A stretch of 64,000 nucleotides of DNA from Candidatus Zixiibacteriota bacterium (lineage in GTDB: Bacteria > Zixibacteria > MSB-5A5 > GN15 > JAAZOE01), in assembly GCA_036480375.1 (NCBI GenBank), contig JAZGGI010000042.1, positions 84,766 through 148,765 of the forward strand. Reading direction: 5' to 3'. The notes below the pieces were generated by a model. It was not told the DNA's origin and ran no database searches. It was given only the letters and a program-made list of their open reading frames with translations. Below are positions 16,949-26,185 of the stretch, piece after piece. A program made the translations under genes and the position numbers. How positions within the stretch are numbered: the stretch's first letter is position 1; every line of letters starts with the position of its first letter.

Positions 16949-19019
16949 CGGTTTGTTCAAGCCCAGGTCGGTGGCAATTATCGGCGCTTCAAATAACCCT
17001 TTAAGCATTGGTCATATCGTTATACAAAATCTGGTTGACCATAATTTTAAGGGTCCCATCTACCCTATCAATCCCAAATCGAAACATATTAAGAGTTTTA
17101 AAACCTACGCGTCGGTTATGGATGTACCTGATGAGATTGATCTGGTCAATATATCAATCAAAAATTCTTTGGTACCTATCGTTTTGGAAGATTGCGGTAA
17201 AAAGGGCGTCAAATATGCGATTGTCCATACCGCCGGGTTCAAAGAAGTCGGCGAAGAAGGATTGCAGCTTGAAAAGCAAATAGTCGAAATCGCTCATAAA
17301 TATGGCATGCGTATCTATGGGCCCAATTCCCAGGGCATCCAGAACTCCGATCCGGATGTTTCAGTGTACGCCAATTTCACTTTTGTGCCTCAGATATCGG
17401 GGAATATCTCCATCGTCGCCCAGAGCGGCGGGGTCGGCGAAACCTTGAAGCTTCAGCTTTATAATATCGGTATCGGGACCCGGATGTATGCCAGCTTCGG
17501 TAACGAAGCCGACGTGAGCATGAACGAAATCATCGACTATTACGGTCAGGATGATGGAACCAAAGTCATCATGACTCATATCGAGACGATAAAAGACCCG
17601 GCCGGTTTCCTTGAAGTCGCCAGTCGGGTTACCCAAAAGAAACCGATATTGACCGTTAAAACGGGACGGACTTCGGAAGGCGTCGTCGCCGTTGCGTCCC
17701 ATACCGGATCTCTTATCGAGCAGGATACTCTGGCCGACGCCATCTTTGAAAAAGCGGGCGTGATGCGATTTGATTCCCAGCAGGATATGATTGAAGCGGC
17801 CATTGCGCTATCCACCCAACCGATTCCAAAATCTGAAAATATCGTAATCGTGACCAACACCGGCGGTCCGGCGATCATCGCCGTAGATGAGTGTATAAAA
17901 TCGGGACTCAAACTGGCCAAACTCAGCCCGGATACATCCAAAGCCCTGGGAGAACTTCTCTTTTCCGAAGCCATTGTTTCCAATCCGGTCGACGTCATCG
18001 CGACGGCGGGGGCCAAAGAATACGGCGGCACAGTGGAGGCATTACTGAAAGATCCCAATATCGATTCGCTGATTCTCAATTTTGTCACGCCGCCCTTTGT
18101 TGATTGCGAAGCGGTCGCGCATAAGCTGGCGGAAATCGGCCAATCGGCCAGTAAGCCGATCGTCTGCATCATTCTGACGATTGAGGAGAAATTCGGCGAA
18201 GTGGTCAGGCTGACTCGCGAGAGCGGAATTCCGGTTTATGATTTCCCCGAATCGGCCTCAAGAGCGCTGAATGCCATGATAAAATACGGTCAAATTATCC
18301 AGCGCGAAGAGCCGAAATATAAAACTATCGAATGTGATAAAAAGGCCGCCAAGAATATCATCGCCAAATATCGAGGGCAGGATAAATTCCTCCCGCAGGC
18401 TGATGTCTTCGCATTGTTGCAAAGCTATGGCATCCCCACGGTGAAAACCGTGCGGGTCGAAACCAAAGAAGACATGGTCAAACAAGCCGGGCAGATGGAG
18501 TACCCGCTGGTGCTCAAAGTTGACGCTGAGGAGGTTGTTCATAAATCCGACGAAGGCGGAGTTTATCTCAATCTCAAAGATGAAGCGGCGTTAACAATCG
18601 CTTTCGATGAAATGTCGAAGAAATTCGGCAAATTCAAACCAGCATTTGTCGTGCAGGAGCATCGCCAGGAAGGCAAAGAAGTCATTATCGGAGCCAAATC
18701 AAACGAAGGATTGGGTGCGACGATCATGTTCGGCCTTGGCGGTGTTTTTGTCGAGGTCTTGAAAGACGTTCAATTCCGTCTCGCTCCCCTTTCTGAGCAG
18801 GACGCCATGAACATGATTTCTTCTATCGACGGCTATCCGATATTAAAAGGCCTCAGAGGCGAGAAAGCGGTCGATATTGAAATGCTGGCCGAAACGCTTC
18901 TCAGGATTTCCCAGCTCACATCCGATTTTCCGGAAATCAACGAGATGGATTTGAATCCGGTCTTTGCGTTTGAGGCTGGCAAGGGCGTTGAAGTTGTCGA
19001 CGCGCGTTTGAAAATATAG
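16941..19019 (+). CDS. ADP-forming acyl-CoA synthetase, alpha-beta fusion
   Basis: A 692-residue protein with the CoA-binding Rossmann domain first (VAIIGASNNPLSIGH, residues 11-25), then the succinyl-CoA-synthetase-like domains with the phosphorylated His254 in ASHTGSL. A C-terminal ATP-grasp domain (about 470-692) includes VLKVDAEEVVHKSDEGGV and QEHRQEGKEVIIGAK. The family interconverts acid + CoA + ATP with acyl-CoA + ADP + phosphate. Some archaeal relatives accept aryl acids. Its place inside the cluster suggests a role as benzoate (or related acid) CoA ligase, or in conserving energy from an end-product CoA ester. GGAGG precedes the ATG. Confidence 0.85.
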   Translation: MLDGLFKPRSVAIIGASNNPLSIGHIVIQNLVDHNFKGPIYPINPKSKHIKSFKTYASVMDVPDEIDLVNISIKNSLVPIVLEDCGKKGVKYAIVHTAGFKEVGEEGLQLEKQIVEIAHKYGMRIYGPNSQGIQNSDPDVSVYANFTFVPQISGNISIVAQSGGVGETLKLQLYNIGIGTRMYASFGNEADVSMNEIIDYYGQDDGTKVIMTHIETIKDPAGFLEVASRVTQKKPILTVKTGRTSEGVVAVASHTGSLIEQDTLADAIFEKAGVMRFDSQQDMIEAAIALSTQPIPKSENIVIVTNTGGPAIIAVDECIKSGLKLAKLSPDTSKALGELLFSEAIVSNPVDVIATAGAKEYGGTVEALLKDPNIDSLILNFVTPPFVDCEAVAHKLAEIGQSASKPIVCIILTIEEKFGEVVRLTRESGIPVYDFPESASRALNAMIKYGQIIQREEPKYKTIECDKKAAKNIIAKYRGQDKFLPQADVFALLQSYGIPTVKTVRVETKEDMVKQAGQMEYPLVLKVDAEEVVHKSDEGGVYLNLKDEAALTIAFDEMSKKFGKFKPAFVVQEHRQEGKEVIIGAKSNEGLGATIMFGLGGVFVEVLKDVQFRLAPLSEQDAMNMISSIDGYPILKGLRGEKAVDIEMLAETLLRISQLTSDFPEINEMDLNPVFAFEAGKGVEVVDARLKI

Positions 19020-19084
19020 AGGTTTTTTGGAATTTTATTTGAGGAGGATAAACACATTAGTAATCATGCAGGGATGATTGAGCT

Positions 19085-20497
19085 ATGAATTGGATTCCGC
19101 TCATTATCGTATGTGTTTATATCATTCTTCTCTATGTTATCACATGGATGTCACGGCACCTTAGCCGGGGAGGAATGGTCGGTTATCTTCTGGCCGGACG
19201 GAGCCTGCCTGCCTGGGTTATTGCGCCTCTATTAACCGGACTGGCCATCGGCGGAGCTTCAACTATCGGTGTCGCCGAGCGAGCCTACAATTCCGGAATA
19301 TCGGCCGGATGGTACAACGCCGCCTGGGCTGCCGGAGCGCTTATGGTTGGACTGTTCGCCGCACGCCGTTATCGCAAATTGGAAGTAGCCACCCTGCCGG
19401 AGCTGTTTGAAAAACATTATAATACTTCTGGTCGAGTTGTCGGCGTTGCCGGTCAGTTGGTTTTGCAGATTGTCATCACGTCTCTGCAATATGTCGCGGG
19501 CGGAGCGATTTTGTCGTCTCTCCTGCCGGAAGTTTTCACTTTCCAAACGGGCATGCTGGTGACCGCGATTGTTTTCGTCGGCATTACATTGATAGGAGGA
19601 TTCTGGGCCGCAGGATTGACTAATATCATCAACGTGATTTTCATTTATGCCGGAGTCATCCTGGGCGCTTTCATGGCGGTTACTAAAATCGGAGGATTCA
19701 GTGAGATAATTTCGAAACTCCCGGTTGAACATCCCGGCTTTGACCTTGGCGCGTTGGGGTGGGGACTAATAATAGCTTGGTTCGTCGTCATGTGTACAAC
19801 GACTTTTTCCGTGCAATCCATCGTCCAGATCAGTTTTGCCGCCAAAAGTTCTAAAGCCGCTCGTAGTGGTTTCATTCTGGGAGCCTTTATAATTTTTCCG
19901 GTCGGATTCATAAGCGCCATAATCGGCATTTCCGCAGCCGTCCAATATCCCGGTATTATCCCTGCCGAAGCCTTGCCTCGCATGGTCTTGAGCCTGAGCC
20001 CCTTCGTGGCGGGAATAATATTGGCGGGATTGTGGGCCGCAGATGTTTCGACTGCGTCGGCTCTTTTGTTGGGTAGCGCGACGCTGGTTGTCGGAGATTT
20101 AATCAAACGGTTTTTCTCGCCGAATCTTTCAGAACAAAAAGAAAGGGTTTATTCTCGCGTAACAGTTTTGGTATTAAGCGTATTCACTTATTTACTGGCG
20201 GTATCCGTGTCCGGTATTTTGAAAACTTTGTTGATCGGTTTAACCCTGACGACTGCCTACACGCTCGTAACCCTAATGACACTATTCTGGCCCTGCATCT
20301 GCCGTCGCTCTCATGCCACCTGGACTTTGCTGATGGCAATGACAGCGCTGGTAATATGGCTTATAGTCCCGCAAATACCCGCATATTTCAAAAATATTGG
20401 CCTGGTGCATCCCATCTATTTTTGCTGGATAATAAGTCTCTTGACATTTTTCGCGATTCCTATATTCGATAAAAGAAAAATTAAACTGGGAACATAA
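19085..20497 (+). CDS. Sodium:solute symporter (SSS family)
   Basis: A 470-residue membrane protein with about 13 hydrophobic segments, beginning at residues 3-23 and followed by GYLLAGRSLPAW, a typical sodium:solute symporter signature. Glycine-rich segments such as GGASTIGVAERAYNSGISAG match the sodium-site region of helix 1-2. Within the cluster it is the only transporter, so uptake of an aromatic acid is the natural guess. Substrate cannot be read from sequence. The ribosome binding site is odd: the strong GAGGAGG lies about 40 bases upstream, and a four-codon frame (ATG at 19074) overlaps the start ATG. Confidence 0.82.
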   Translation: MNWIPLIIVCVYIILLYVITWMSRHLSRGGMVGYLLAGRSLPAWVIAPLLTGLAIGGASTIGVAERAYNSGISAGWYNAAWAAGALMVGLFAARRYRKLEVATLPELFEKHYNTSGRVVGVAGQLVLQIVITSLQYVAGGAILSSLLPEVFTFQTGMLVTAIVFVGITLIGGFWAAGLTNIINVIFIYAGVILGAFMAVTKIGGFSEIISKLPVEHPGFDLGALGWGLIIAWFVVMCTTTFSVQSIVQISFAAKSSKAARSGFILGAFIIFPVGFISAIIGISAAVQYPGIIPAEALPRMVLSLSPFVAGIILAGLWAADVSTASALLLGSATLVVGDLIKRFFSPNLSEQKERVYSRVTVLVLSVFTYLLAVSVSGILKTLLIGLTLTTAYTLVTLMTLFWPCICRRSHATWTLLMAMTALVIWLIVPQIPAYFKNIGLVHPIYFCWIISLLTFFAIPIFDKRKIKLGT

Positions 20498-20512
20498 CCG
20501 AGGGATAAAGAT

Positions 20513-21460
20513 ATGACTGAAAATAAAAATCTGCGCGTCGCGGTAATTGGCATGGGTCCCGTGGGATCGGTTTTGGCGGCTCATTTCGCGAAAGCCGGAG
20601 CGTATGTGGTCGCCTGCGATATAATTCCGGATAGAATAAAAAATATCAAAAATTCGGGTATCAAACTGTCGAATACAATCGAATTTCAAACTAACGTCTC
20701 AGAAACCTGCACTTCTATCGATGATCTCAAATCGCATGATCTCGATTTGGCCGTAGTGTCTGTTAAAACCACCGCCAATGAAAAAGTCGTGGCACAATTA
20801 TCGCAAATCGCATCAGATAAATTGCACATCCTGTGCGCCCAGAACGGCCTTGACGCCGAAGCCGAAGCGGCTCGAGTATTCGGCTTGGAAAAAATCCTGC
20901 GTATGGTGGTAAATTACGCCGGAGGCGTCGAAAATAACGATATCGTTAATGTAACCTTTTTTAATCCACCCAACTATATCGCCGCCCTGTCTCCCAAATC
21001 TGAAGAAATAGCCAAAACTGTCACTGATTTTTTGAATTCTGCAAATTTAAAAACTGAAATTCCTGAAGACATTTTGTTCTATGTCTGGGAAAAAGTCATC
21101 CTCAACTCATCTCTCAGCGCTATGTGCGCTATTACCGGCAAAACCATGAAGCAGGTCATGGATTTTGATCTATCGGTCGACATCGTGCGGAGTATAATAG
21201 ATGAAGGGGTAGCCGTAGCCGCAAAAGAAAATATTAAATTCAGGGAAGACTTTACTGATTTCTGTATCGGTTATCTAAAAAAAGCCGGTCATCACCGGCC
21301 TTCAATGTGGGTCGATATAGATGCCGGAGCCCTGACCGAAGTGGATTATCTCAATGGGAAAATTGTCGAGTATGGAATTAAACATGGCATTTCCACTCCA
21401 ATCAACAAAACGATAACAGCACAGGTACATCTGATGGAATTGCCGGATATTGAGTATTGA
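20513..21460 (+). CDS. Ketopantoate reductase family protein (PanE/ApbA)
   Basis: A 315-residue NAD(P)-dependent dehydrogenase. The nucleotide site is VAVIGMGPVGSVLAAHF at 9-25. The catalytic lysine region is VWEKVILNSSLSAM (about 192-205), and the C-terminal DAGALTEVDYLNGKIVEYG is also typical. The family normally reduces 2-dehydropantoate for CoA synthesis. In this place it may boost CoA supply for a CoA-ester pathway, or may have been recruited to reduce another 2-oxo acid. It lies 15 bp after the symporter gene. Confidence 0.8.
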   Translation: MTENKNLRVAVIGMGPVGSVLAAHFAKAGAYVVACDIIPDRIKNIKNSGIKLSNTIEFQTNVSETCTSIDDLKSHDLDLAVVSVKTTANEKVVAQLSQIASDKLHILCAQNGLDAEAEAARVFGLEKILRMVVNYAGGVENNDIVNVTFFNPPNYIAALSPKSEEIAKTVTDFLNSANLKTEIPEDILFYVWEKVILNSSLSAMCAITGKTMKQVMDFDLSVDIVRSIIDEGVAVAAKENIKFREDFTDFCIGYLKKAGHHRPSMWVDIDAGALTEVDYLNGKIVEYGIKHGISTPINKTITAQVHLMELPDIEY

Positions 21461-21511
21461 TTTATGACTAAGGATTTATGATGAGACAAAATAAATTCAA
21501 GGAGGGATTTT

Positions 21512-22567
21512 ATGGATAAAATACGAGCCTATCAGATGGTTGCCAAAGATCAGCCGTTTGAGCTTGTTGAATTTGATCCACCCAAACTGGGAGCCGACGC
21601 CGCCCTGGTTGAAATTGCGGGATGCGGGGTCTGCCATACTGATTTGAGCTTCTGGCATTATGGCGTTCCGACCAAAAAAGAACCGCCCCTTGTTCTGGGA
21701 CACGAAATCAGTGGAATAGTGATAGACGGTCCATCCGAGCTAAAAGGAAAACCGGTTATCATCCCAGCCGTATTACCCTGCGGGGAATGCGAGTTATGTA
21801 AAGCCGGACGAGGCAATATTTGCCGCAAGCAATTGATGCCGGGAAATGATTTCCATGGAGGATTCGCAAGCCATATTGCCGTTCCGTCGCGATTTTTGGC
21901 CGAAGTACCCGAAGCCGCTCTATCGGAACATTCACTGGCCGAATTATCAGTCATTGCCGACGCCGTTTCGACACCCTATCAGGTGATAGTCAAAAGCGAT
22001 CTTAAGGCCAGTGATTTCGCAATCGTCATCGGAGTCGGCGGAATCGGCATCTATACCGCTCAATTGGCGAATATACTGGGAGCCAAAGTTCTCGCGCTTG
22101 ATATCGACCAGAAAAAACTGGATCAGTTAGGGCAAATCGGAATCACATCAACTTTGAATATCAAGGATATGGATTTCAAGGCCATCAAAGGAGCCATCAA
22201 AGCGACCTGCAAAGAAATGGGCGCACCGCCCCATAGCTGGAAAATATTTGAGACTTCAGGAACCAAGCCCGGGCAGGAACTCGGATTTGGTCTGCTGGGT
22301 ATTGCCGGAGTCTTGTCGGTCGTTGGCTTCACTCTTGATAAACTGGAAGTACGATTGAGCAATTTGATGGCCTTCGACGCCCAGGTTATCGGAACCTGGG
22401 GATGCAAACCGGAGCTTTATGACGATGTCATTAAATTAGTCGCTGACGGAAAATTGAAACTGAAACCGTTTACCGATACATTCCCTCTCTCGCAAATAAA
22501 TGACATCTTTCAGCAGACATTGGAGCATAAACTCTTGAAACGGTCGGTATTGACGCCCGATTTTTAA
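21512..22567 (+). CDS. had: 6-hydroxycyclohex-1-ene-1-carbonyl-CoA dehydrogenase
   Basis: A 351-residue zinc-dependent medium-chain alcohol dehydrogenase. Catalytic zinc ligands Cys41 (GCGVCHTD) and His64 (GHE), structural zinc cysteines 90, 93, 96 and 104, and an NAD site VIGVGGIGIYTAQLA are all present. Its neighbours Oah and Dch and its own sequence style identify it as Had (BzdX type), which oxidises the hydrated ring product to 6-oxocyclohex-1-ene-1-carbonyl-CoA with NAD. AAGGAGG precedes the start. Confidence 0.88.
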   Translation: MDKIRAYQMVAKDQPFELVEFDPPKLGADAALVEIAGCGVCHTDLSFWHYGVPTKKEPPLVLGHEISGIVIDGPSELKGKPVIIPAVLPCGECELCKAGRGNICRKQLMPGNDFHGGFASHIAVPSRFLAEVPEAALSEHSLAELSVIADAVSTPYQVIVKSDLKASDFAIVIGVGGIGIYTAQLANILGAKVLALDIDQKKLDQLGQIGITSTLNIKDMDFKAIKGAIKATCKEMGAPPHSWKIFETSGTKPGQELGFGLLGIAGVLSVVGFTLDKLEVRLSNLMAFDAQVIGTWGCKPELYDDVIKLVADGKLKLKPFTDTFPLSQINDIFQQTLEHKLLKRSVLTPDF

Positions 22568-22610
22568 CTTTCGATAATTAACATTCCGGATATAAAGGAG
22601 GAACTGGAAT

Positions 22611-23699
22611 ATGAGTTTTGAACTGAGTAGCCACAATATTGTGGATGTCGATTTTAAGGAAATTATTTATGAACGCCGCCCCTGTCTTGATAAAGACGGT
22701 AAAGAAGTTCCGGGACTTCACAACGCCTGGATATTTTTGAACAATCCCAAGCAGTATAATTCCTACACCACCGCCGCCGTTAAAGAAGTCATCCTGGCTT
22801 TCCGACAGGCGTCCAATGACCGCTCGGTCGTGGCGGTTGTCTTTTCCGCCGTGGGCGACAAAGCCTTTTGTACCGGCGGCAACACCAAGGAATACGCCGA
22901 ATATTATACGGGACGCCCCCTGGAATACAAACAATATATGCGTCTCTTTAACGACATGGTCACGAACATTCTCATGTGCGACAAGCCGGTCATCTGCCGC
23001 GTTAACGGCATGCGCATCGCCGGTGGGCAGGAAATCGGAATGGCCTGTGATTTTGCCATCGCCAGCGATCTGGCCATCTTCGGTCAGGCGGGTCCCAGGC
23101 ACGGCAGCGCCCCCGAGGGCGGAAGCACCGATTTTCTGCACCTGTTCGTGGGTATCGAAAGGGCCATGCAGAGCTGTACCTTGTGTGAAATGTGGACCGC
23201 TTATGAAGCCAAAACCATCGGTCTTATAACCGATGCCATACCGGTTCTCAAAATCGATGATAAGTTCGTACGCAATCCGCTTCTGGTTACCAACAAATGG
23301 CTTGATGAAACCGGCGATATCGTTTATGGCAAAAGAAAATCGGGTGATGATTATAAAAGTGGCAAAGAGATGCTGGCGGGCGGAACGATTGACCTGACTC
23401 CCTTGGATAATGCCGTCAATGCTCTGTGCACAAAACTGCTCTATATGATGCCCGACTGCATTAACAAGACCTTGAACAGCGTCCGGAAGAAAAAGCTTGA
23501 GCATTGGGATCGCAATCAGCAATCCAACCGCGACTGGCTCGGCTTGAACATGATGACCGAAGCCAAGGCCGGGTTCAGAGCGTTTAATGAAGGCCCCAAA
23601 AACAATCGCGAGGTCGATTTCATTAAACTCCGTTTGATGCTGGCCGAAGGTCATCCCTGGGATGATGAAATGCTCGACGCCATTTTACCGAAAGGATAA
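22611..23699 (+). CDS. oah: 6-oxocyclohex-1-ene-1-carbonyl-CoA hydrolase (ring-opening)
   Basis: A 362-residue crotonase-superfamily enzyme, longer than ordinary hydratases, with an N-terminal extension characteristic of Oah/BamA (ERRPCLDKDGKEVPGLHNAW). CTGGNTKEYAEYYTG and GPRHGSAPEGGSTDFL are signature segments of this hydrolase. It adds water twice and opens the ring to 3-hydroxypimelyl-CoA. The gene (bamA in other nomenclature) is the standard marker for anaerobic aromatic degradation, so it is strong evidence for the role of the whole cluster. Three bases separate it from dch. Confidence 0.93.
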   Translation: MSFELSSHNIVDVDFKEIIYERRPCLDKDGKEVPGLHNAWIFLNNPKQYNSYTTAAVKEVILAFRQASNDRSVVAVVFSAVGDKAFCTGGNTKEYAEYYTGRPLEYKQYMRLFNDMVTNILMCDKPVICRVNGMRIAGGQEIGMACDFAIASDLAIFGQAGPRHGSAPEGGSTDFLHLFVGIERAMQSCTLCEMWTAYEAKTIGLITDAIPVLKIDDKFVRNPLLVTNKWLDETGDIVYGKRKSGDDYKSGKEMLAGGTIDLTPLDNAVNALCTKLLYMMPDCINKTLNSVRKKKLEHWDRNQQSNRDWLGLNMMTEAKAGFRAFNEGPKNNREVDFIKLRLMLAEGHPWDDEMLDAILPKG

Positions 23700-23702
23700 G
23701 AG

Positions 23703-24479
23703 ATGGCTAAAAAAATCGACGTGCAATATACGCATGATAATCAGGTCGTGCGAATCACTCTCAATTCCCCCAAAGGGAATGTTCTCGACGCCGTTATGAT
23801 GGATGATATTCGGAAAACGCTGGAGGAATTGAAGGACCAACCCCAGGTAAAATTGATACAATTTACCGGAGCCGGTGGGCATTTTTGTTTCGGTGCCAGC
23901 GTCCCAGAACATACCAAAGACAAAGCGCCGCAAATGCTCAAACAATTCCACGGGCTATTTTATACTTTGGCGGATCTGGCTATTCCTACGGCCGCTCTGG
24001 TATCAGGTCAATGTTTGGGCGGAGGAATGGAGCTGGCCTTGATGTGCAATTTCATGTTCCTCGACCAAACGGCACGACTTGGCCAGCCGGAAATCAGCCT
24101 CGCCGTTTTCGCGCCCCCGGCATCGGTTATCCTGCCAATGAAAATCGGTCAGGCCCGCGCTGACGATTTGCTTTTGACCGGACGTATTATCAAACCGGAC
24201 GTCGCTCTTCAGATGGGTTTGGCGACGGAAGTCTATGACGATCGGGATGCGATGATGTCCGGCGTCGATGGATGGCTGGAGAAACAGATCCTGCCCAAAA
24301 GCGCGTCATCATTGAAATTCGCGAACAAGGCTGCTCGCTCTCAATTTAATAAAATACTGAAGAAGCGTCTGGCTAAGTTGGAAAAATTCTATATTGACGA
24401 CCTGATGGAATCGTGCGATGCCAACGAAGGCATCGGTTCATTTTTGGAACGCCGCAAACCGGAATGGAAGAACCGGTAG
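23703..24479 (+). CDS. dch: Cyclohexa-1,5-diene-1-carbonyl-CoA hydratase
   Basis: A 258-residue crotonase-fold protein. The oxyanion-hole segments are GAGGHFCFGASVPEH (about 60-74) and GQCLGGGMELALMCN (about 102-116). Coupled to oah, it is best read as Dch (BzdW/BamR type), which hydrates the dienoyl-CoA made by the reductase. A generic enoyl-CoA hydratase is the alternative, but the FGASVPEH context and neighbours favour Dch. It is the last gene of the run and is followed by a terminator. Confidence 0.87.
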   Translation: MAKKIDVQYTHDNQVVRITLNSPKGNVLDAVMMDDIRKTLEELKDQPQVKLIQFTGAGGHFCFGASVPEHTKDKAPQMLKQFHGLFYTLADLAIPTAALVSGQCLGGGMELALMCNFMFLDQTARLGQPEISLAVFAPPASVILPMKIGQARADDLLLTGRIIKPDVALQMGLATEVYDDRDAMMSGVDGWLEKQILPKSASSLKFANKAARSQFNKILKKRLAKLEKFYIDDLMESCDANEGIGSFLERRKPEWKNR

Positions 24480-24510
24480 CGTAATCTTTTTTGAAGCATT
24501 TAAAATTAAA

Positions 24511-24540
24511 AAAGGAATCCTCAATAGGGATTCCTTTTTT
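24511..24540. terminator. Bidirectional intrinsic terminator between convergent operons
   Basis: A ten-base stem AAAGGAATCC paired with GGATTCCTTT, with an A-run on one side and a T-run on the other, lies between the convergent dch gene and the OB-fold gene. It can act on both strands. Confidence 0.88.
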
Positions 24541-24561
24541 GGTGAATTCTATTGACTGAAA

Positions 24562-25014
24562 TTATGTCATCGAATTGCCGGTTGACCAGGTCGTTCCCGA
24601 TTTCTCAAGCGAATAATACACTTTAATTTCTTCCAGTTCCTCAAAGATGCGGGGTACTACCTGGAGTTCCATGCCGATTTCGATATCATCATCGGCCACT
24701 GTATCTCCAATCCACGCCAATAACCGGCCCGTTTCCTTGAGGTCCACAACTCCGATTGTATAGGGAACAACGTCTTCAAACCCGGTCGGAGCGGCGTGAA
24801 TAACGGTGTACGAAACCAGTTTCGCCTCACCTGATAATTCGATAAACTCAAAATCACCCGATAAACAGATATTGCAATCGGCTCGGGGAGGAAATGACTC
24901 AGTGCCGCATTTTTTGCATTTGGAACCCATAAGACGACCGTCTTTAAGGTGTTTGGCAAAATCGGTAACTTTCGTATAGGGAGAAAAATTCACTTTTCCA
25001 AACCATTTAAACAT
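24562..25014 (-). CDS. Zn-ribbon/OB-fold (DUF35) protein, thiolase partner
   Basis: A 150-residue protein with an N-terminal zinc ribbon (Cys33, Cys36, Cys47, Cys50 in SKCKKCGTE and ADCNIC) followed by an OB-fold. DUF35 proteins form complexes with thiolase-superfamily enzymes, as BbsA does with the thiolase BbsB in toluene degradation, and are thought to help bind CoA substrates. It sits four bases after the thiolase gene, so the two probably make one enzyme. Confidence 0.85.
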   Translation of the reverse strand: MFKWFGKVNFSPYTKVTDFAKHLKDGRLMGSKCKKCGTESFPPRADCNICLSGDFEFIELSGEAKLVSYTVIHAAPTGFEDVVPYTIGVVDLKETGRLLAWIGDTVADDDIEIGMELQVVPRIFEELEEIKVYYSLEKSGTTWSTGNSMT

Positions 25015-25018
25015 AAGC

Positions 25019-26173
25019 CTAATCCCTTCTCAGAACATGGACAAAGCAATATTGCCCGATTCCGCCGACGTTATGAGTAAGCCCGACATCAGCATCCGGG
25101 ATCTGCCGCTCACCCGCCTCGCCCCTGAGCTGTTTGACGATTTCAACCGTCATGGAAACTCCGGTAGCTCCGATCGGATGACCTTTGGCCTTTAATCCGC
25201 CGTCAATATTGACCGGTGTAGAGCCACCGATATAAGATTGCTTGTCCTCGATGAATTTTCCGCCATCGCCTTTGGCGCAAAAACCAAGGTCTTCATAGGC
25301 CATAATTTCCGCTATCGTAAAGCAGTCATGCACCTCGGCAACTTTGATTTCTTTGGCCGTTACACCAGCCATATCATACGCGATCCGCGATGCTTCCGAG
25401 GCGCTGGGGAGCCCGACCAAATCGGGACGGCGCAAAACCGACATACTCGAAGTCGCGCATCCCATACCGTCGAGCCAAGCAACCGGCTTTTTCGATTTTT
25501 TCGCGATTTCTTCCGAAGCCAAAATCACGCACGCCGCTCCGTCGGCATTGGCGCAGCAATCATAAACCTGAAAGGGATCCGACACCGGATCGGAAGCCAG
25601 GGCTTTTTCAATCGTGATTTCTTTCTTAAATAGAGCATTCGGGTTTTTGGCTCCGTAAAAATGATTCTTGACCGCTACCTGAAGTAGCTGCTCTCTGGTC
25701 GTTCCGAATTTGTGCATGTGGCTCTTGGCGAATAGCGCGTAATAAGCTGGAAAGGTCGTGCCGAAAACCGATTCCCACTGGACTTCGCCGACCCTCCCCA
25801 TCAGAGCTAATATCTCGGGCGTCGAAAGCTCGGTCATTTTCTGGCAGCCGATGACGGCCATTAATTTGTGAGCTCCGGATTTAATCCCCATCCAGGCCGT
25901 CCGGATAGCCGCGCTTCCTGATGAACAGGCTACTTCAGTCAGCCACGTCGGCCGTGGATTGAGCCCCAGATATTCCTGAACGACTCCGGGCAGTGAACGC
26001 TGTTTATGATATTCGGGAACCGAACCAATGACCGAACCGTCAATATCTTTAGGATCAATCTCCGCGTCATGAACCGCGTCGCGATAAGCCTCAAAAGCCA
26101 ATTCCTGAACGGTGGCATCGCTTCTCCGCCCGAATTCTCCATGCCCTATACCAATAATTCCCACTCGGGACAT
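25019..26173 (-). CDS. Thiolase (SCP2-like acetyl-CoA acyltransferase)
   Basis: A 384-residue thiolase with nucleophile Cys83 (TEVACSSGSAAI), the HDCF motif in the C-terminal half, and GGLKAKGHPIGATG. The third catalytic cysteine of degradative thiolases is replaced by GGIGQYCFVHVL, as in SCP2-type members that need a DUF35 partner. In this cluster it is well placed to cleave 3-oxopimelyl-CoA to glutaryl-CoA and acetyl-CoA. It lies between an SDR and the DUF35 protein in one minus-strand operon. Confidence 0.87.
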   Translation of the reverse strand: MSRVGIIGIGHGEFGRRSDATVQELAFEAYRDAVHDAEIDPKDIDGSVIGSVPEYHKQRSLPGVVQEYLGLNPRPTWLTEVACSSGSAAIRTAWMGIKSGAHKLMAVIGCQKMTELSTPEILALMGRVGEVQWESVFGTTFPAYYALFAKSHMHKFGTTREQLLQVAVKNHFYGAKNPNALFKKEITIEKALASDPVSDPFQVYDCCANADGAACVILASEEIAKKSKKPVAWLDGMGCATSSMSVLRRPDLVGLPSASEASRIAYDMAGVTAKEIKVAEVHDCFTIAEIMAYEDLGFCAKGDGGKFIEDKQSYIGGSTPVNIDGGLKAKGHPIGATGVSMTVEIVKQLRGEAGERQIPDADVGLTHNVGGIGQYCFVHVLRRD

Positions 26174-26185
26174 AAATTTTCCCTC

